49,329 nucleotides of DNA from an uncultured Lachnospiraceae bacterium. Lineage in GTDB: Bacteria; Bacillota; Clostridia; Lachnospirales; Lachnospiraceae. The stretch is from NCBI GenBank assembly GCA_949155905.1, contig CASCWU010000014.1:1-49329 (forward strand), given 5' to 3'. Shown piece after piece: positions 10,101 through 17,027 of the stretch. Numbering within the stretch: the stretch's first letter is position 1; each line of letters begins with the position of its first letter. The position numbers and the translations under genes were made by a program. Under the pieces are notes generated by a model. That model worked only from the letters and a program-made list of their open reading frames with translations. It was not told where the DNA came from and ran no database searches.

Positions 10101-10693
10101 AAATAGTTGTTTTTCGTAGAAGAAGATAGCCTCGGGTCGTTTGCCCCGAACACCACGCCCGCGCTGCTGCCGCCCGGTGCAATCTGCATCTGGAACTGGA
10201 TGCGAAAAACAGGAAGCGTTTCTGCCGCAAATGCAATCTCATCCGAGCCAATCCAGGCCGCGCCATGCCAGGCAGGCAGCCCCTCGCCCATCAGTCCCGT
10301 GGCAAAAGTCGATCCCGCTTCCAGCTTACTTCCTGTCTCGTCCCATACTGTCAGTTCCCAGCGGTAATTCCGTTCCGCCTCCAGCCTGGCCGCTTCCTTC
10401 GGATAGCAGATCCCAACCGACTGTGAAGATTCTACCCTTCCACTGTCCCAGCAGCAGTTCTCCCCAGCCATGGCTGGAAGCTGATATACCCGGATCTGGT
10501 ATGCTTCCTGCCTCGCACCAGTCCGTCCAGAAACCATCTGCCAGCTAAACACCGGATTGGCTTCGTCTACTGCAAGCGGAGCCTCTACGCTGTTGACCCG
10601 CAGCTTTGCCAGTCTTGCTTCCTGCCCCATGGCCATCTGTCCTGTTTTCTCTTTCTCCGTTCTCCTGTTTTCTGCCGTTTCCATCCTATTCAT
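7184..10693 (-). CDS. GH78 alpha-L-rhamnosidase
   Basis: 1169-residue inverting alpha-L-rhamnosidase, full length for bacterial GH78. Order: N-terminal beta domain (LRVNSVEAPLAVDEANPVFSW), an inserted concanavalin-like domain (~150-300), Bac_rhamnosid_N (LYATARGIYEMTLNGQKVGEDYLAPG), the core and (alpha/alpha)6 barrel with the catalytic-region signature DCPQRDERLGWAGDA (~residues 737-750), then the C-terminal beta domain (YDSVLGRIESGWTV). There is no signal peptide, so it acts in the cytoplasm on imported rhamnosides. It is the first gene of the operon, with ROK kinase, epimerase, RpiB and AraC behind it, and is preceded by the conserved 43-bp element. No rhamnose catabolic genes (rhaABD) accompany it, so the operon seems aimed at the other sugar of the glycoside. 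Confidence 0.92.
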   Translation of the reverse strand: MNRMETAENRRTEKEKTGQMAMGQEARLAKLRVNSVEAPLAVDEANPVFSWQMVSGRTGARQEAYQIRVYQLPAMAGENCCWDSGRVESSQSVGICYPKEAARLEAERNYRWELTVWDETGSKLEAGSTFATGLMGEGLPAWHGAAWIGSDEIAFAAETLPVFRIQFQMQIAPGGSSAGVVFGANDPRLSSSTKNNYLICGENYIAYQLNVSHIPAVVEVYRKGYAPGEAGTGPVAVMEVPENVLNEGNRYEGHTFEIVVSGNQMEVMTVDGCPLETDEENARIVSSPMRPVVEKTRLVLNPLKAVMDMPIFPRLCEVGFVTAEDTEAIFTGYAVRHYGGEKNEIFGERTGASYAVFAGKPGLSVEGSQICVAPGALVYTDPSYGSVPMLHKDFSAGEGLACARLYATARGIYEMTLNGQKVGEDYLAPGDMDFRQRALYMAYDVTNLVKEGENAIGAMLASGWYGDQTSYTIENYNYYGDRQALLAVLALVYQDGTVEYVPTDASWQYYGQGPVRYAGNFNGETYDATREAAIKGFDAPGFDASGWKAATVMEATVCGLEPKITAKTDPGITVVEVREATFVSKETRGEDQDTVYIYDMGVNMVGVPEITFPAGTGRAGQKITIRYAEILYPELEPDNEFYYGELGGMILTENLRGALVTDHYVRKGEGEEVFSPRFTFHGYRYVELSGIDEALPAEQIKGIVLSSVRQASFYESSNPLTNRLFANIIRSTIGNHLSIPTDCPQRDERLGWAGDANVFAETATYMADMGAFYRNFSLLQMDAQGKDGTYHLYAPSYSEVGNAFALGYTWNAAGVMIPYETWLQYGNLSLLKENYPNMKRHVEGMMQKKAEGREYLTSHIGFLGDHLAVVGTDASLMDNAQFYRVICRVQSAAKRLGELEDATAFAAYADGLKQEWNEVFINEAHQTKAADGVLQDTQASYALPLMCGIFTEENEPYACRYLSEACQKTGYTMTTGFMGTGPLLPALTLGDDLAGAYKMFEQTVYPSWLYPVINGATSIWERWNSYTIENGFSGQNRMNSFNHYSLGAVGSWMMEYQAGIQRGEEAGFQRFILQPMPGGSFTYVKAAYDSVLGRIESGWTVGNGVIAAYDAVVPANTTAVLYLPVTEEAARAVPVIKGASYQGMEKRYGLTVAVWELTSGSYHFDLSGK

Positions 10694-10760
10694 ATTTCCA
10701 GATACCCTCCGTTTCCTAATTATAATGGCTTATTTTTTGTTTTTTCTTTCCTTTATTCTG

Positions 10761-10790
10761 ATTTTATCAAACAATCCTCCATTCCGACAA
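10761..10790 (-). promoter_or_regulatory. Promoter of the rhamnosidase operon
   Basis: Minus-strand -35 TTGTCG (10785-10790), 18-nt spacer, -10 TAAAAT (10761-10766). As at the lipoprotein gene, the conserved upstream element overlaps the -35. Confidence 0.6.
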
Positions 10791-10828
10791 TGCTCGAATC
10801 GAACAACTATAATTGACTTTTTTTCATA
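10786..10828 (-). promoter_or_regulatory. Conserved 43-bp upstream element, copy 2
   Basis: Ungapped partner of 3842-3884 (six mismatches). It ends 2 nt before the -35 of the divergent promoter at 10830, so a protein bound here would touch both promoters. Confidence 0.7.
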
Positions 10829-10829
10829 C

Positions 10830-10858
10830 TTGACAGAGCCTTCGCGGTTTCGTATAAT
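10830..10858 (+). promoter_or_regulatory. Consensus promoter of the Imm51-like/GNAT pair
   Basis: TTGACA (10830-10835), 17-nt spacer, TATAAT (10853-10858): both hexamers match the sigma-A consensus exactly. It is divergent from the rhamnosidase promoter. Confidence 0.85.
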
Positions 10859-10882
10859 AAGCTTAAAAAAGAGGAGTCAACT

Positions 10883-11242
10883 ATGGCAGATTATGTAAAA
10901 GTCCTGAAGCATGAGAACACGATTACTATTTGTTTTTACATTGAGGACGACGAAATCTTCGCAATCGGAGAAAAAATGAACGAGCTTTGTGACGAGGCCT
11001 ATATGAACGGCTACAACTGGGAAGCCTTTTTTTCCTATTATCTAAAAAAGAACGCCCCAGACCTGTTAGACGGCATGGAGTCCGATCCGGAAGCCGGCAT
11101 GTACGCCGCCTACTATGACCTCACACCGGAGAATGAGCAGAAAGCAGAACGCTTTGCGGAGCTAATCACCTCTCTGGTAGAAAACGAAGAAGAGCTTTAC
11201 CGCATCGTCCAAGAAGAGGGCGGGGAAATCGAGTGGGATTAG
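10883..11242 (+). CDS. Imm51-like small acidic protein
   Basis: 119-residue acidic cytoplasmic protein with no membrane segment. The central stretch NGYNWEAFFSYYLKKNAP followed by DPEAGMYAAYY resembles the Imm51 immunity-protein family, which protects against polymorphic toxins, but it is also found widely as a solitary gene. The ribosome site GAGGAG is 7 nt before ATG 10883. It is co-transcribed with a GNAT acetyltransferase 12 nt downstream and has a perfect promoter. No toxin gene with a polymorphic C-terminal domain is nearby, so an immunity role is not supported by context. Family assignment is by motif memory only. Confidence 0.6.
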   Translation: MADYVKVLKHENTITICFYIEDDEIFAIGEKMNELCDEAYMNGYNWEAFFSYYLKKNAPDLLDGMESDPEAGMYAAYYDLTPENEQKAERFAELITSLVENEEELYRIVQEEGGEIEWD

Positions 11243-11254
11243 GAGGAAAACAGT

Positions 11255-11767
11255 ATGCCGCTAAACCATATCCCCCAGCCGGAAATCCTTCCTATCCATG
11301 ATTCCCTGCGTTTAAAACGCTACGACGGAAATTACAAGGCTTTTTTGGCTGCCTACCAGACGCCCTATATTTACCAGAATTCAGAGGGAATCTGGGATGA
11401 GGATAAGATACCGGATCTGGACTACGTAAAAGGAATGTGCCAATATCTGGATACTCATGGCGAGCTTTATTATATAGAGGTTCTGGAAAACGGCTCTTTT
11501 CTTCCTATCGGGGATGTAACGGTCAAAGCCGAAAACCCTCCTATCGCTATCTGGCTGGAACGCTATCGTGGTGTTGGAGTCGGCACACTGGTCATGCAGA
11601 CAGTCATCCGCCGTCTAAAAGAGCTTGGCGTCCGTCAAATCACAGGCTCTACCGTTTATAAAGGAAACCTGCCGTCGCAACGGCTGCATGAAAAATTAGG
11701 CTTTCGGCGCGTTGGAGAAACAGAAACGGATTTTATCTACGATTTGAAAATCAATGAGATATCGTAA
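11255..11767 (+). CDS. GNAT-family N-acetyltransferase
   Basis: 170-residue acetyl-CoA-dependent N-acetyltransferase. Residues ~75-110 hold the beta4 strand (PIGDVTVKAENPPIAIWL), motif A reads RYRGVGVGTLVMQTVIRRLKE (the R-x-x-G-x-G pantetheine loop), and motif B is NLPSQRLHEKLGFRRVGE. This shape is close to ribosomal-protein-alanine or small-molecule acetyltransferases; the acceptor cannot be told. It follows the Imm51-like gene by 12 nt with an AGGAGG site, and a strong terminator closes the two-gene unit. Confidence 0.85.
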   Translation: MPLNHIPQPEILPIHDSLRLKRYDGNYKAFLAAYQTPYIYQNSEGIWDEDKIPDLDYVKGMCQYLDTHGELYYIEVLENGSFLPIGDVTVKAENPPIAIWLERYRGVGVGTLVMQTVIRRLKELGVRQITGSTVYKGNLPSQRLHEKLGFRRVGETETDFIYDLKINEIS

Positions 11768-11822
11768 ACGTATCGTAAACGAATCAAGATATCCTACCTG
11801 GTAGGATCCGAAGCTATATATC

Positions 11823-11871
11823 TGTCGGATGTCAGATAATATTTGTATTTCTGGCATCCGACAATTCTTTT
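11823..11871 (+). terminator. Terminator of the Imm51-like/GNAT unit
   Basis: 14-bp stem TGTCGGATGTCAGA / TCTGGCATCCGACA (11823-11836 and 11850-11863, one G-U pair) followed by ATTCTTTT. A second small hairpin ATCCTAC-CTG-GTAGGAT lies at 11791-11807, and the GNAT stop codon sits within a short ATCGTAAACG direct repeat. Confidence 0.8.
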
Positions 11872-11909
11872 CACAGGTATTGTCACTGCCTCCCGTTCAA
11901 ACGGATAGG

Positions 11910-12770
11910 TTACTCTTCTTGTATATGGATATCAAACTCCAGCTTCCCGGCGGCTCCTGCAGCAATGCTGTATTTCGGGAAGCACACAACGACTGTGCCA
12001 TCTTCACGGATATAAAACTCCGTATTTTCGTCTACTGTAGTAAAGCCTCCCTGGTCAGCAGAGAAAAAATAGGTAAAGCCATCCGTTTCTGTACGCTCTT
12101 CGATCTGCTTTTGAATAGCAGCGTTGCAGACAAAAACCCAATTTTCTCCAAGGACATCCTGGAGTGTCAGCTCCCGATTCTCCGCAAAATCCAGATTGTA
12201 GTAGTAACATTCCTCGTAAGCAGATACCCAAGCCTCTGTAAAGGAAACGGTAAAGGAAACCCATTCCTCTGTCTGGCTCTTGATTTCATAATCAATCCCT
12301 ACCTCCATCTCGCGGCCGCCCCATTCCTCCTTGGTGCCGCCAGTAGCAAAGAACGCCTCCCGGTATTCCTCCCAGTCCTGTCTAGCTTTAGCAAGATGCC
12401 CGGCGACCTTTTCTTGAATGACGGCATTTACCTTCTCTGCCAAAGCGCCCTCTGCCTTCACCGTCGGGACGGAAACATCGTAATAAATGCCATCCTCGGA
12501 TTTTCTGTAATCCACAAAGGTCAATACCTGGAATAATCCTCCAAAAATTGGAATGTTAGCAGCCGCACCGGCCAGAGTAGGGGATAGATTCAGTCCCGCC
12601 AGAACCAGGCAAAAGCAGGCGGCGATAACCATCCAGCGGCAGAGTCTCCGATTACGGCGCCTTTGATAATAAGCCTTCCCCGTCCGAATCCCGTCCTGAA
12701 CCCGTTCCGACAGTTCAGCGGGAATGGGGATGTTGTCATAAATGTCCTTCGCGTACTGAAATTCCTTCAT
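11910..12770 (-). CDS. rsiV: RsiV-like anti-sigma factor (DUF3298)
   Basis: 286-residue membrane anti-sigma factor. The first ~40 residues are cytoplasmic (sigma-binding), one membrane segment follows at about 45-62 (RWMVIAACFCLVLAGL), and the extracytoplasmic part carries the RsiV/DUF3298 fold (VSVPTVKAEG, YYYNLDFAENRELTLQDVLG, FSADQGGF, EFDIHI). In Bacillus subtilis and Clostridioides difficile RsiV binds lysozyme and is then cleaved, releasing SigV. ATG 12770 has AAAGGAG upstream at ~10 nt; the longer frame from 12800 has none. It follows the sigma gene by 57 nt, the usual order. The ligand here is inferred from family only. Confidence 0.82.
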   Translation of the reverse strand: MKEFQYAKDIYDNIPIPAELSERVQDGIRTGKAYYQRRRNRRLCRWMVIAACFCLVLAGLNLSPTLAGAAANIPIFGGLFQVLTFVDYRKSEDGIYYDVSVPTVKAEGALAEKVNAVIQEKVAGHLAKARQDWEEYREAFFATGGTKEEWGGREMEVGIDYEIKSQTEEWVSFTVSFTEAWVSAYEECYYYNLDFAENRELTLQDVLGENWVFVCNAAIQKQIEERTETDGFTYFFSADQGGFTTVDENTEFYIREDGTVVVCFPKYSIAAGAAGKLEFDIHIQEE

Positions 12771-12827
12771 AAAATTTCTGCTCCTTTCCTTACAATACAT
12801 AAATCTTTCTATTTCTCAGAGCTTGTT

Positions 12828-13355
12828 TTATCCGCCATGCTCCAAAACCTCTATCTCTAATTTCAAATATTTTAAGGCTCGATACAGTCTGGACTTTGTC
12901 GTACTCAGGTTTGTCGATGTAATCCTTGCTATCGTATCGAGTTTCATATCCTCAAAAAATCGAAGAATTACGACTGTTTTCAGTTCGGCTGGCAGCCTGT
13001 CAATCGCTGTATATAAATCCAAATAATCCTCTCTGCATGGCTCCGAAAAAGCGCCGTCAGAGGACAACTGGGATACTGTCAGGTCGTCTAGCAATACCTC
13101 CTTTTTCTTTTTCCTCCCAAAAGAAATACTTTCGTTAATTAAGATCCGATAAAACCAGGTCTGCGCATATTCCGGTTTTCGCAGCGTATGATAGGATTGT
13201 AAAGCTTTTACAATCGCATCATGGACAATATCCAGCGCATCCTCTCTGTTTTTTACATAGGAATAGGCAACCTTATAAAACCGCTCCTGGTTGCTTTCAA
13301 TCAACAAAACCAGCTCCTGTGCCGTCCCTATCTTCTCCCTCTTCCTGTCCCGCAT
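12828..13355 (-). CDS. sigV: ECF sigma factor, SigV-like
   Basis: 175-residue extracytoplasmic-function RNA polymerase sigma factor. Region 2 reads VAYSYVKNREDALDIVHDAIVKAL and YAQTWFYRILINESISFGRK; region 4 reads IDRLPAELKTVVILRFFEDMKLDTIARITSTNLSTTKSRLYRALKYLK. Length and spacing are normal for the group. It sits between a membrane-anchored SGNH hydrolase (21 nt upstream) and its cognate RsiV-like anti-sigma, forming a three-gene minus-strand operon. ECF sigma factors of this type usually activate their own operon. I could not identify a clear ECF promoter upstream. Confidence 0.88.
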   Translation of the reverse strand: MRDRKREKIGTAQELVLLIESNQERFYKVAYSYVKNREDALDIVHDAIVKALQSYHTLRKPEYAQTWFYRILINESISFGRKKKKEVLLDDLTVSQLSSDGAFSEPCREDYLDLYTAIDRLPAELKTVVILRFFEDMKLDTIARITSTNLSTTKSRLYRALKYLKLEIEVLEHGG

Positions 13356-13376
13356 ATAAAAAAATCCTCTCGCCCT

Positions 13377-14321
13377 TTATTGCGTAACGGTATGCTGCTT
13401 TAAATACTCAAGCCACCTTCCGCAATATTCCTTTCCTAAATGAATCCCGTCTACTGCCGCAGCTTCCGGAAGACTTCCATTCTTATCTGCTACTGCACTT
13501 TTGGTATCCAAATAATAGACCTGTTTTTCTTCTGCCAGCCTCTGCAATAAGTCATTATATTCCTTTATTTTTTTATTTGTAATATAGCGATGGGTCGAGG
13601 AAACCTTATCAGAAACCGGAAAAATAGCCTGAATATAAATCATCGCCTTAGGATTGATTTCTCGTATCGCATCAATCATTTCCCCATATTTTTCCTGAAA
13701 TATCTGACTGTATACCCATCCGGTTTCATTTACTCCAAACATGACATACACCTTGGAAAATTTTGTTTCCTTCAACGCTTCTATCACAGAAAGCTTTTGT
13801 CCGTTTTTACGGATTACCTGCTCGGTAAAAACCGTATCTACCATCAGTCCTTTATGCACATAAAAGGTAGCATTGCTTAAACCAGTATTGATAAGCAGCC
13901 CTTCTGTTCGGGAGTCTCCAATAAATACCGCATCATCAAAGTAATCATTTTCCGCAGCAGCAGAAGCTGGTACAGGCTTTGAAAAATCATACTCCTCCGA
14001 AGCTCCCTTAGATTCTAACGGTACAACAGGCTCTCTCATTCCCCGTTCATCACACACCACCTTCACGTCTTTTTCCCTGATCTCTGTTATCGGCAGAAGG
14101 GATTGCCAGGCCAAGGCTCCATCCTCCGAGGTATTGTCCATATTTTTCCAGGAATGTGCCAAAACCTCTTTGCCAAATAAAATCATCGTAGCTGCCGACA
14201 ACGAAACAATGATTGTCGTTCTAAATAAACGCGCCCTTCTGCGTTGTCTTCTTCTGCGTCCTCTTTGATAGACTATACCTGATGATCCTCTCCATGTATC
14301 CATTTCTCTTTTATATCCCAT
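13377..14321 (-). CDS. Membrane-anchored SGNH/GDSL hydrolase
   Basis: ~314-residue protein with a basic cytoplasmic N-terminus (RGRRRRQRRRARL), a single membrane anchor (TTIIVSLSAATMILFG) and an extracytoplasmic SGNH hydrolase domain. Blocks are FIGDSRTEG (nucleophile Ser), MFGVNETGW (Asn) and DGIHLG (Asp/His). Such domains remove or transfer O-acetyl groups on peptidoglycan or exopolysaccharide. The start at 14321 has AGGAGG at 9 nt; an ATG at 14330 is too close to it. It opens the operon with a SigV-like sigma and RsiV-like anti-sigma, so a role in cell-wall modification under lysozyme-type stress is a reasonable inference. Substrate unknown. Confidence 0.8.
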   Translation of the reverse strand: MGYKREMDTWRGSSGIVYQRGRRRRQRRRARLFRTTIIVSLSAATMILFGKEVLAHSWKNMDNTSEDGALAWQSLLPITEIREKDVKVVCDERGMREPVVPLESKGASEEYDFSKPVPASAAAENDYFDDAVFIGDSRTEGLLINTGLSNATFYVHKGLMVDTVFTEQVIRKNGQKLSVIEALKETKFSKVYVMFGVNETGWVYSQIFQEKYGEMIDAIREINPKAMIYIQAIFPVSDKVSSTHRYITNKKIKEYNDLLQRLAEEKQVYYLDTKSAVADKNGSLPEAAAVDGIHLGKEYCGRWLEYLKQHTVTQ

Positions 14322-14726
14322 ACCATTCATCCTCCTATGCGTAAAATATCCAAGGTACAAATCAAACATCATCCGCGAAAACTGTCGGGCGGACGGAGTT
14401 CACTCGTTGATACTGGATACATTCGTATCTTCCCCGCAAAAAAATCTCACTTCTAAAGGGATGGAAATACGTCACTGTATCTACTGCATAGTATACTTAT
14501 TGACTGCTATCCTTATCCTAATACGACTTAATACGATATAGATTTAAAAATGCCTCTGTTGTTCTTCTTTTATACTATTAGACGCATCAGAAATCAAAAA
14601 AGTTGACGAAACATAAAATTTAATTTTTGCTTTTATCCATATAAAGAAAGAGAGCTGCCATTACATACCGGCATCCCTCTTTCTTCTATTTTCACAAAAT
14701 AACTAGCTTTCTATATTCTTATGTTC
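14322..14726. other. Non-coding stretch between hydrolase genes
   Basis: About 400 nt without a gene. It should hold the minus-strand promoter of the SGNH-sigV-rsiV operon, but I see no convincing sigma-A or ECF hexamer pair. A short palindrome GATACATTCGTATC lies near 14410-14430. The rest is AT-rich; the hairpin at 14644-14685 is listed separately. Confidence 0.5.
14644..14685 (-). terminator. Hairpin after the apiosidase-like gene
   Basis: Stem AAGAAAGAG / CTCTTTCTT (14644-14652, 14677-14685) with an inner TGCC/GGCA pairing, 42 nt after the minus-strand stop. The T-run is short, so termination strength is uncertain. Confidence 0.55.
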
Positions 14727-16343
14727 TTATACAGCCTGCATCACAAACAGTCTGTCCTTCCGATTGGCAAAACGATCTCTGCCATCGTAGCTCCATTCCC
14801 CATTCTCCGGGCAGATAGGCTCTGCATAATCGGTACGCTCCCCCGTCTCAGGATCGACCCAGTACGCCCTATATTCTGCAGCGGTCAGTCCACGCAAAGT
14901 AAAGCTTCTCATAGACGTTTCTGTCATGTAACCGACAATCGTCCGCATCTCGGCATCCCCGGTAAAGAAAATCTGTGTCCGATTACTGGCTTTCATAAAA
15001 AAGGACTTTGTTTCTGCCTGCTCGTCTGTCAACGGTTTCAATTTGCTCCAGCCTACCGATTCATAGAAATCACGGAAAATCGTCAGTTGATCGGCTCCCG
15101 GTAGCTCCAGTCCGTCCCACCAGGCCATATCACCCCAGCCAATTCCGCCGACACCGGCTTCCCACTGCAGCTCCCAGACGCCGTTGCAGCCATACGTATA
15201 GCCGCAGCCACCGCTCTGCATAATCAAATAAGCCAGACGGCGCATCATAGAAGCCGGAATAATACGGGAAGAATATTCGTTGGAGGTAGCTCCTTCATAG
15301 GTTGCCTCACTTTCCAAAACCGGATGTCCCTGATACATCTCGCGGAACTGCTGGTACATCACCTGTCCCATATCAAAATCGCCGTGTCCGGCCTGGCTCA
15401 TGGCAAAGTCAAACCATGGCTCGTCCTGGTAAATCTGCGGGAACGGCCTGCTGCATGCCAGATGCACGGACTGCAGGTTTTCATATGCGTTCCAACGCTC
15501 GCATTCGACGGCCACCTCTCCCCAAAGCCGGGTTGTCTCCTCCAGATCGCCGCCATAGCCCGGCAGCTCTCCCGCCAGCGTCCAGGCAACCGGATACGCG
15601 CCATACCGGGCAGCGGTATATTTTGCAAATTTTTTATAACGCTCCAGACCATTCTTTGCCATATCATAGCCCCAGGCATAACCAACTGCGTTAAGCAATC
15701 CACAATCCGCCAGATATTTCATCTTTTTGTCCACATTGTTATGAAATTCCTCCAGATTCGGCAAAAAGCCCTGTTCGGTCTTTTGCATCAGGTCAATATC
15801 CCGTCCAAAAATGCCACGTCCCTCTCCGTCCCGGAAATTACTCTGGTAAACCGTAAATTTCTGTGCAACACGCTTGTCCACGCAGGCACGGAACTGACTT
15901 TCATATTTCGGGCAATTCGACTCGTCCCAACGCTCCTCCGTCACAAACGTCCAATGCGTATCCCCCAGCCAGAAAAACGGCGTTCCGTCGGCATGCTCCA
16001 GATAGGTCTTATCCTCGGATACTTTTAAGAATCCATGCTGATACATCGCCAAATCGCCCTCATATGGTACACATGTTACGATACCCTTCCCCGAAAAATC
16101 CGCATTCTCCGAATCGGTGCTGCTGATTTCATAGCTCCACTCTCCCAGCGCCGTCGGTGCAAAGCGAACAATCCAGGTGCCGTCCCCATCCCAAAACGCC
16201 AAAAGCTTTAGCTTCTGTCCCTCCGGCCCGGTAAACTCTCCGAACACATCCGCATCCTCAAACGGATTTCGGTATTCCTTCCCACTTTTTACCGGAATAT
16301 CCACCGTCCTCCACTGCTCTGCTGTCCACGTACCTATATTCAT
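14727..16343 (-). CDS. Apiosidase-like glycoside hydrolase (DUF5060 + DUF4038/GH140)
   Basis: 538-residue cytoplasmic hydrolase without a signal peptide. An N-terminal DUF5060 beta domain (residues ~5-95, VRFAPTALGEWSYE) precedes a DUF4038 TIM barrel (FFWLGDTHWTF at ~124, KFTVYQSNF) and a C-terminal beta domain (MRSFTLRGLTAAEYRAYWVDPETG). Candidate acidic residues are Glu259 in AGELPGYGG and Glu344/346 in LESEATYE. GH140 members cleave apiose from plant rhamnogalacturonan-II or flavonoid glycosides; many DUF4038 proteins have other uncharacterised targets. It is transcribed alone from an unrecognised promoter, with GGAGG 6 nt before ATG. With GH78 and GH106 genes nearby, it suggests use of decorated plant glycosides. 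Confidence 0.8.
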   Translation of the reverse strand: MNIGTWTAEQWRTVDIPVKSGKEYRNPFEDADVFGEFTGPEGQKLKLLAFWDGDGTWIVRFAPTALGEWSYEISSTDSENADFSGKGIVTCVPYEGDLAMYQHGFLKVSEDKTYLEHADGTPFFWLGDTHWTFVTEERWDESNCPKYESQFRACVDKRVAQKFTVYQSNFRDGEGRGIFGRDIDLMQKTEQGFLPNLEEFHNNVDKKMKYLADCGLLNAVGYAWGYDMAKNGLERYKKFAKYTAARYGAYPVAWTLAGELPGYGGDLEETTRLWGEVAVECERWNAYENLQSVHLACSRPFPQIYQDEPWFDFAMSQAGHGDFDMGQVMYQQFREMYQGHPVLESEATYEGATSNEYSSRIIPASMMRRLAYLIMQSGGCGYTYGCNGVWELQWEAGVGGIGWGDMAWWDGLELPGADQLTIFRDFYESVGWSKLKPLTDEQAETKSFFMKASNRTQIFFTGDAEMRTIVGYMTETSMRSFTLRGLTAAEYRAYWVDPETGERTDYAEPICPENGEWSYDGRDRFANRKDRLFVMQAV

Positions 16344-16522
16344 ACAAATCCTCCAATCTTCCCGTCGGCAAGCCTGCCCTTATCCGGGAACTATTATACT
16401 TGATACTATTACTTTAGCTGGTTTGAGGAAGAAGTGCAACGTTAAAATTTTCTTTATATCCCAAGACCCTATTTCCACTGCCTCCTCTTAAAATTCAACA
16501 GAAAATTTCCAGTCACTTCAAA

Positions 16523-16551
16523 TTGACAAATGGCAAAATATGTATTATACT
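16523..16551 (+). promoter_or_regulatory. Promoter of the coiled-coil protein gene
   Basis: TTGACA (16523-16528), 17-nt spacer, TATACT (16546-16551); the start codon is 52 nt beyond. Confidence 0.8.
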
Positions 16552-16602
16552 AACAGTGCTATAGCCAGAAAAACAGCTATCATTTAAGAAAGGAGGAGTT
16601 CT

Positions 16603-17022
16603 ATGCTTGACGAAAGAGATATCATGCTGCTAAGTAACCTGCTTGACCAGAAATTAGATGAAAAACTGGACAAGCGTTTCGCGGACTTTGAACTGAAACT
16701 CGACGAAAAGCTGGACAGGCGTTTCGCGGACTTTGAACTGAAGCTCGACAAAAAGCTGGACAAACGCTTCGTGGACTTTGAACTGAAGCTCGACAAAAAG
16801 CTGGACAAACGTTTCGCCGAATCTGAAAATCTGGTTCTTGGTGAAATGGAGCGAATCCGGATACTGACTGATGAAAAAATAGAGCATCTTCAAGCCAGAT
16901 TAGACGAGTTGACGCAATATTACCAGATCACAAAGCTGAGCGAGGATAACTCTGCTATTCTTCTCCGCATGATACGCGATCTGCAGGATCGGGTTGAGGT
17001 TCTGGAACACAAAATTGCCTGA
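16603..17022 (+). CDS. Coiled-coil protein with 15-residue repeats
   Basis: 139-residue soluble, almost wholly helical, highly charged protein. Residues 17-72 are four near-identical 15-residue units (KLDEKLDKRFADFEL), followed by a unique coiled-coil tail (EMERIRILTDEKIEHLQARL ... LQDRVEVLEHKI). The tail resembles that of a common Clostridia hypothetical family of unknown role. Hydrophobic residues in the repeat are spaced 4-4-3-4, a pentadecad pattern, instead of the 3-4 heptad. Strong promoter and AGGAGG site (8 nt) indicate a real gene. It overlaps nothing, but a dead methyltransferase gene runs toward it from the right. Confidence 0.75.
   Translation: MLDERDIMLLSNLLDQKLDEKLDKRFADFELKLDEKLDRRFADFELKLDKKLDKRFVDFELKLDKKLDKRFAESENLVLGEMERIRILTDEKIEHLQARLDELTQYYQITKLSEDNSAILLRMIRDLQDRVEVLEHKIA
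16651..16818 (+). repeat. Four in-frame 45-bp tandem coding repeats
   Basis: Units start at 16651, 16696, 16741 and 16786 (last one partial). The 45-bp copies differ by few, mostly synonymous changes, so they probably arose by recent slippage or unequal exchange and copy number may vary between strains. Confidence 0.85.
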
Positions 17023-17027
17023 CAGGC

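Noticed and set aside
16584..16808. Minus-strand ORF rich in SSFSSK repeats opposite the coiled-coil gene
   Set aside because: It is the antisense shadow of the 45-bp coding repeats; no ribosome site or promoter on that strand.
16651..16818. Short regular repeats that could suggest CRISPR
   Set aside because: Units are contiguous, 45 bp, in frame, and there are no unique spacers.
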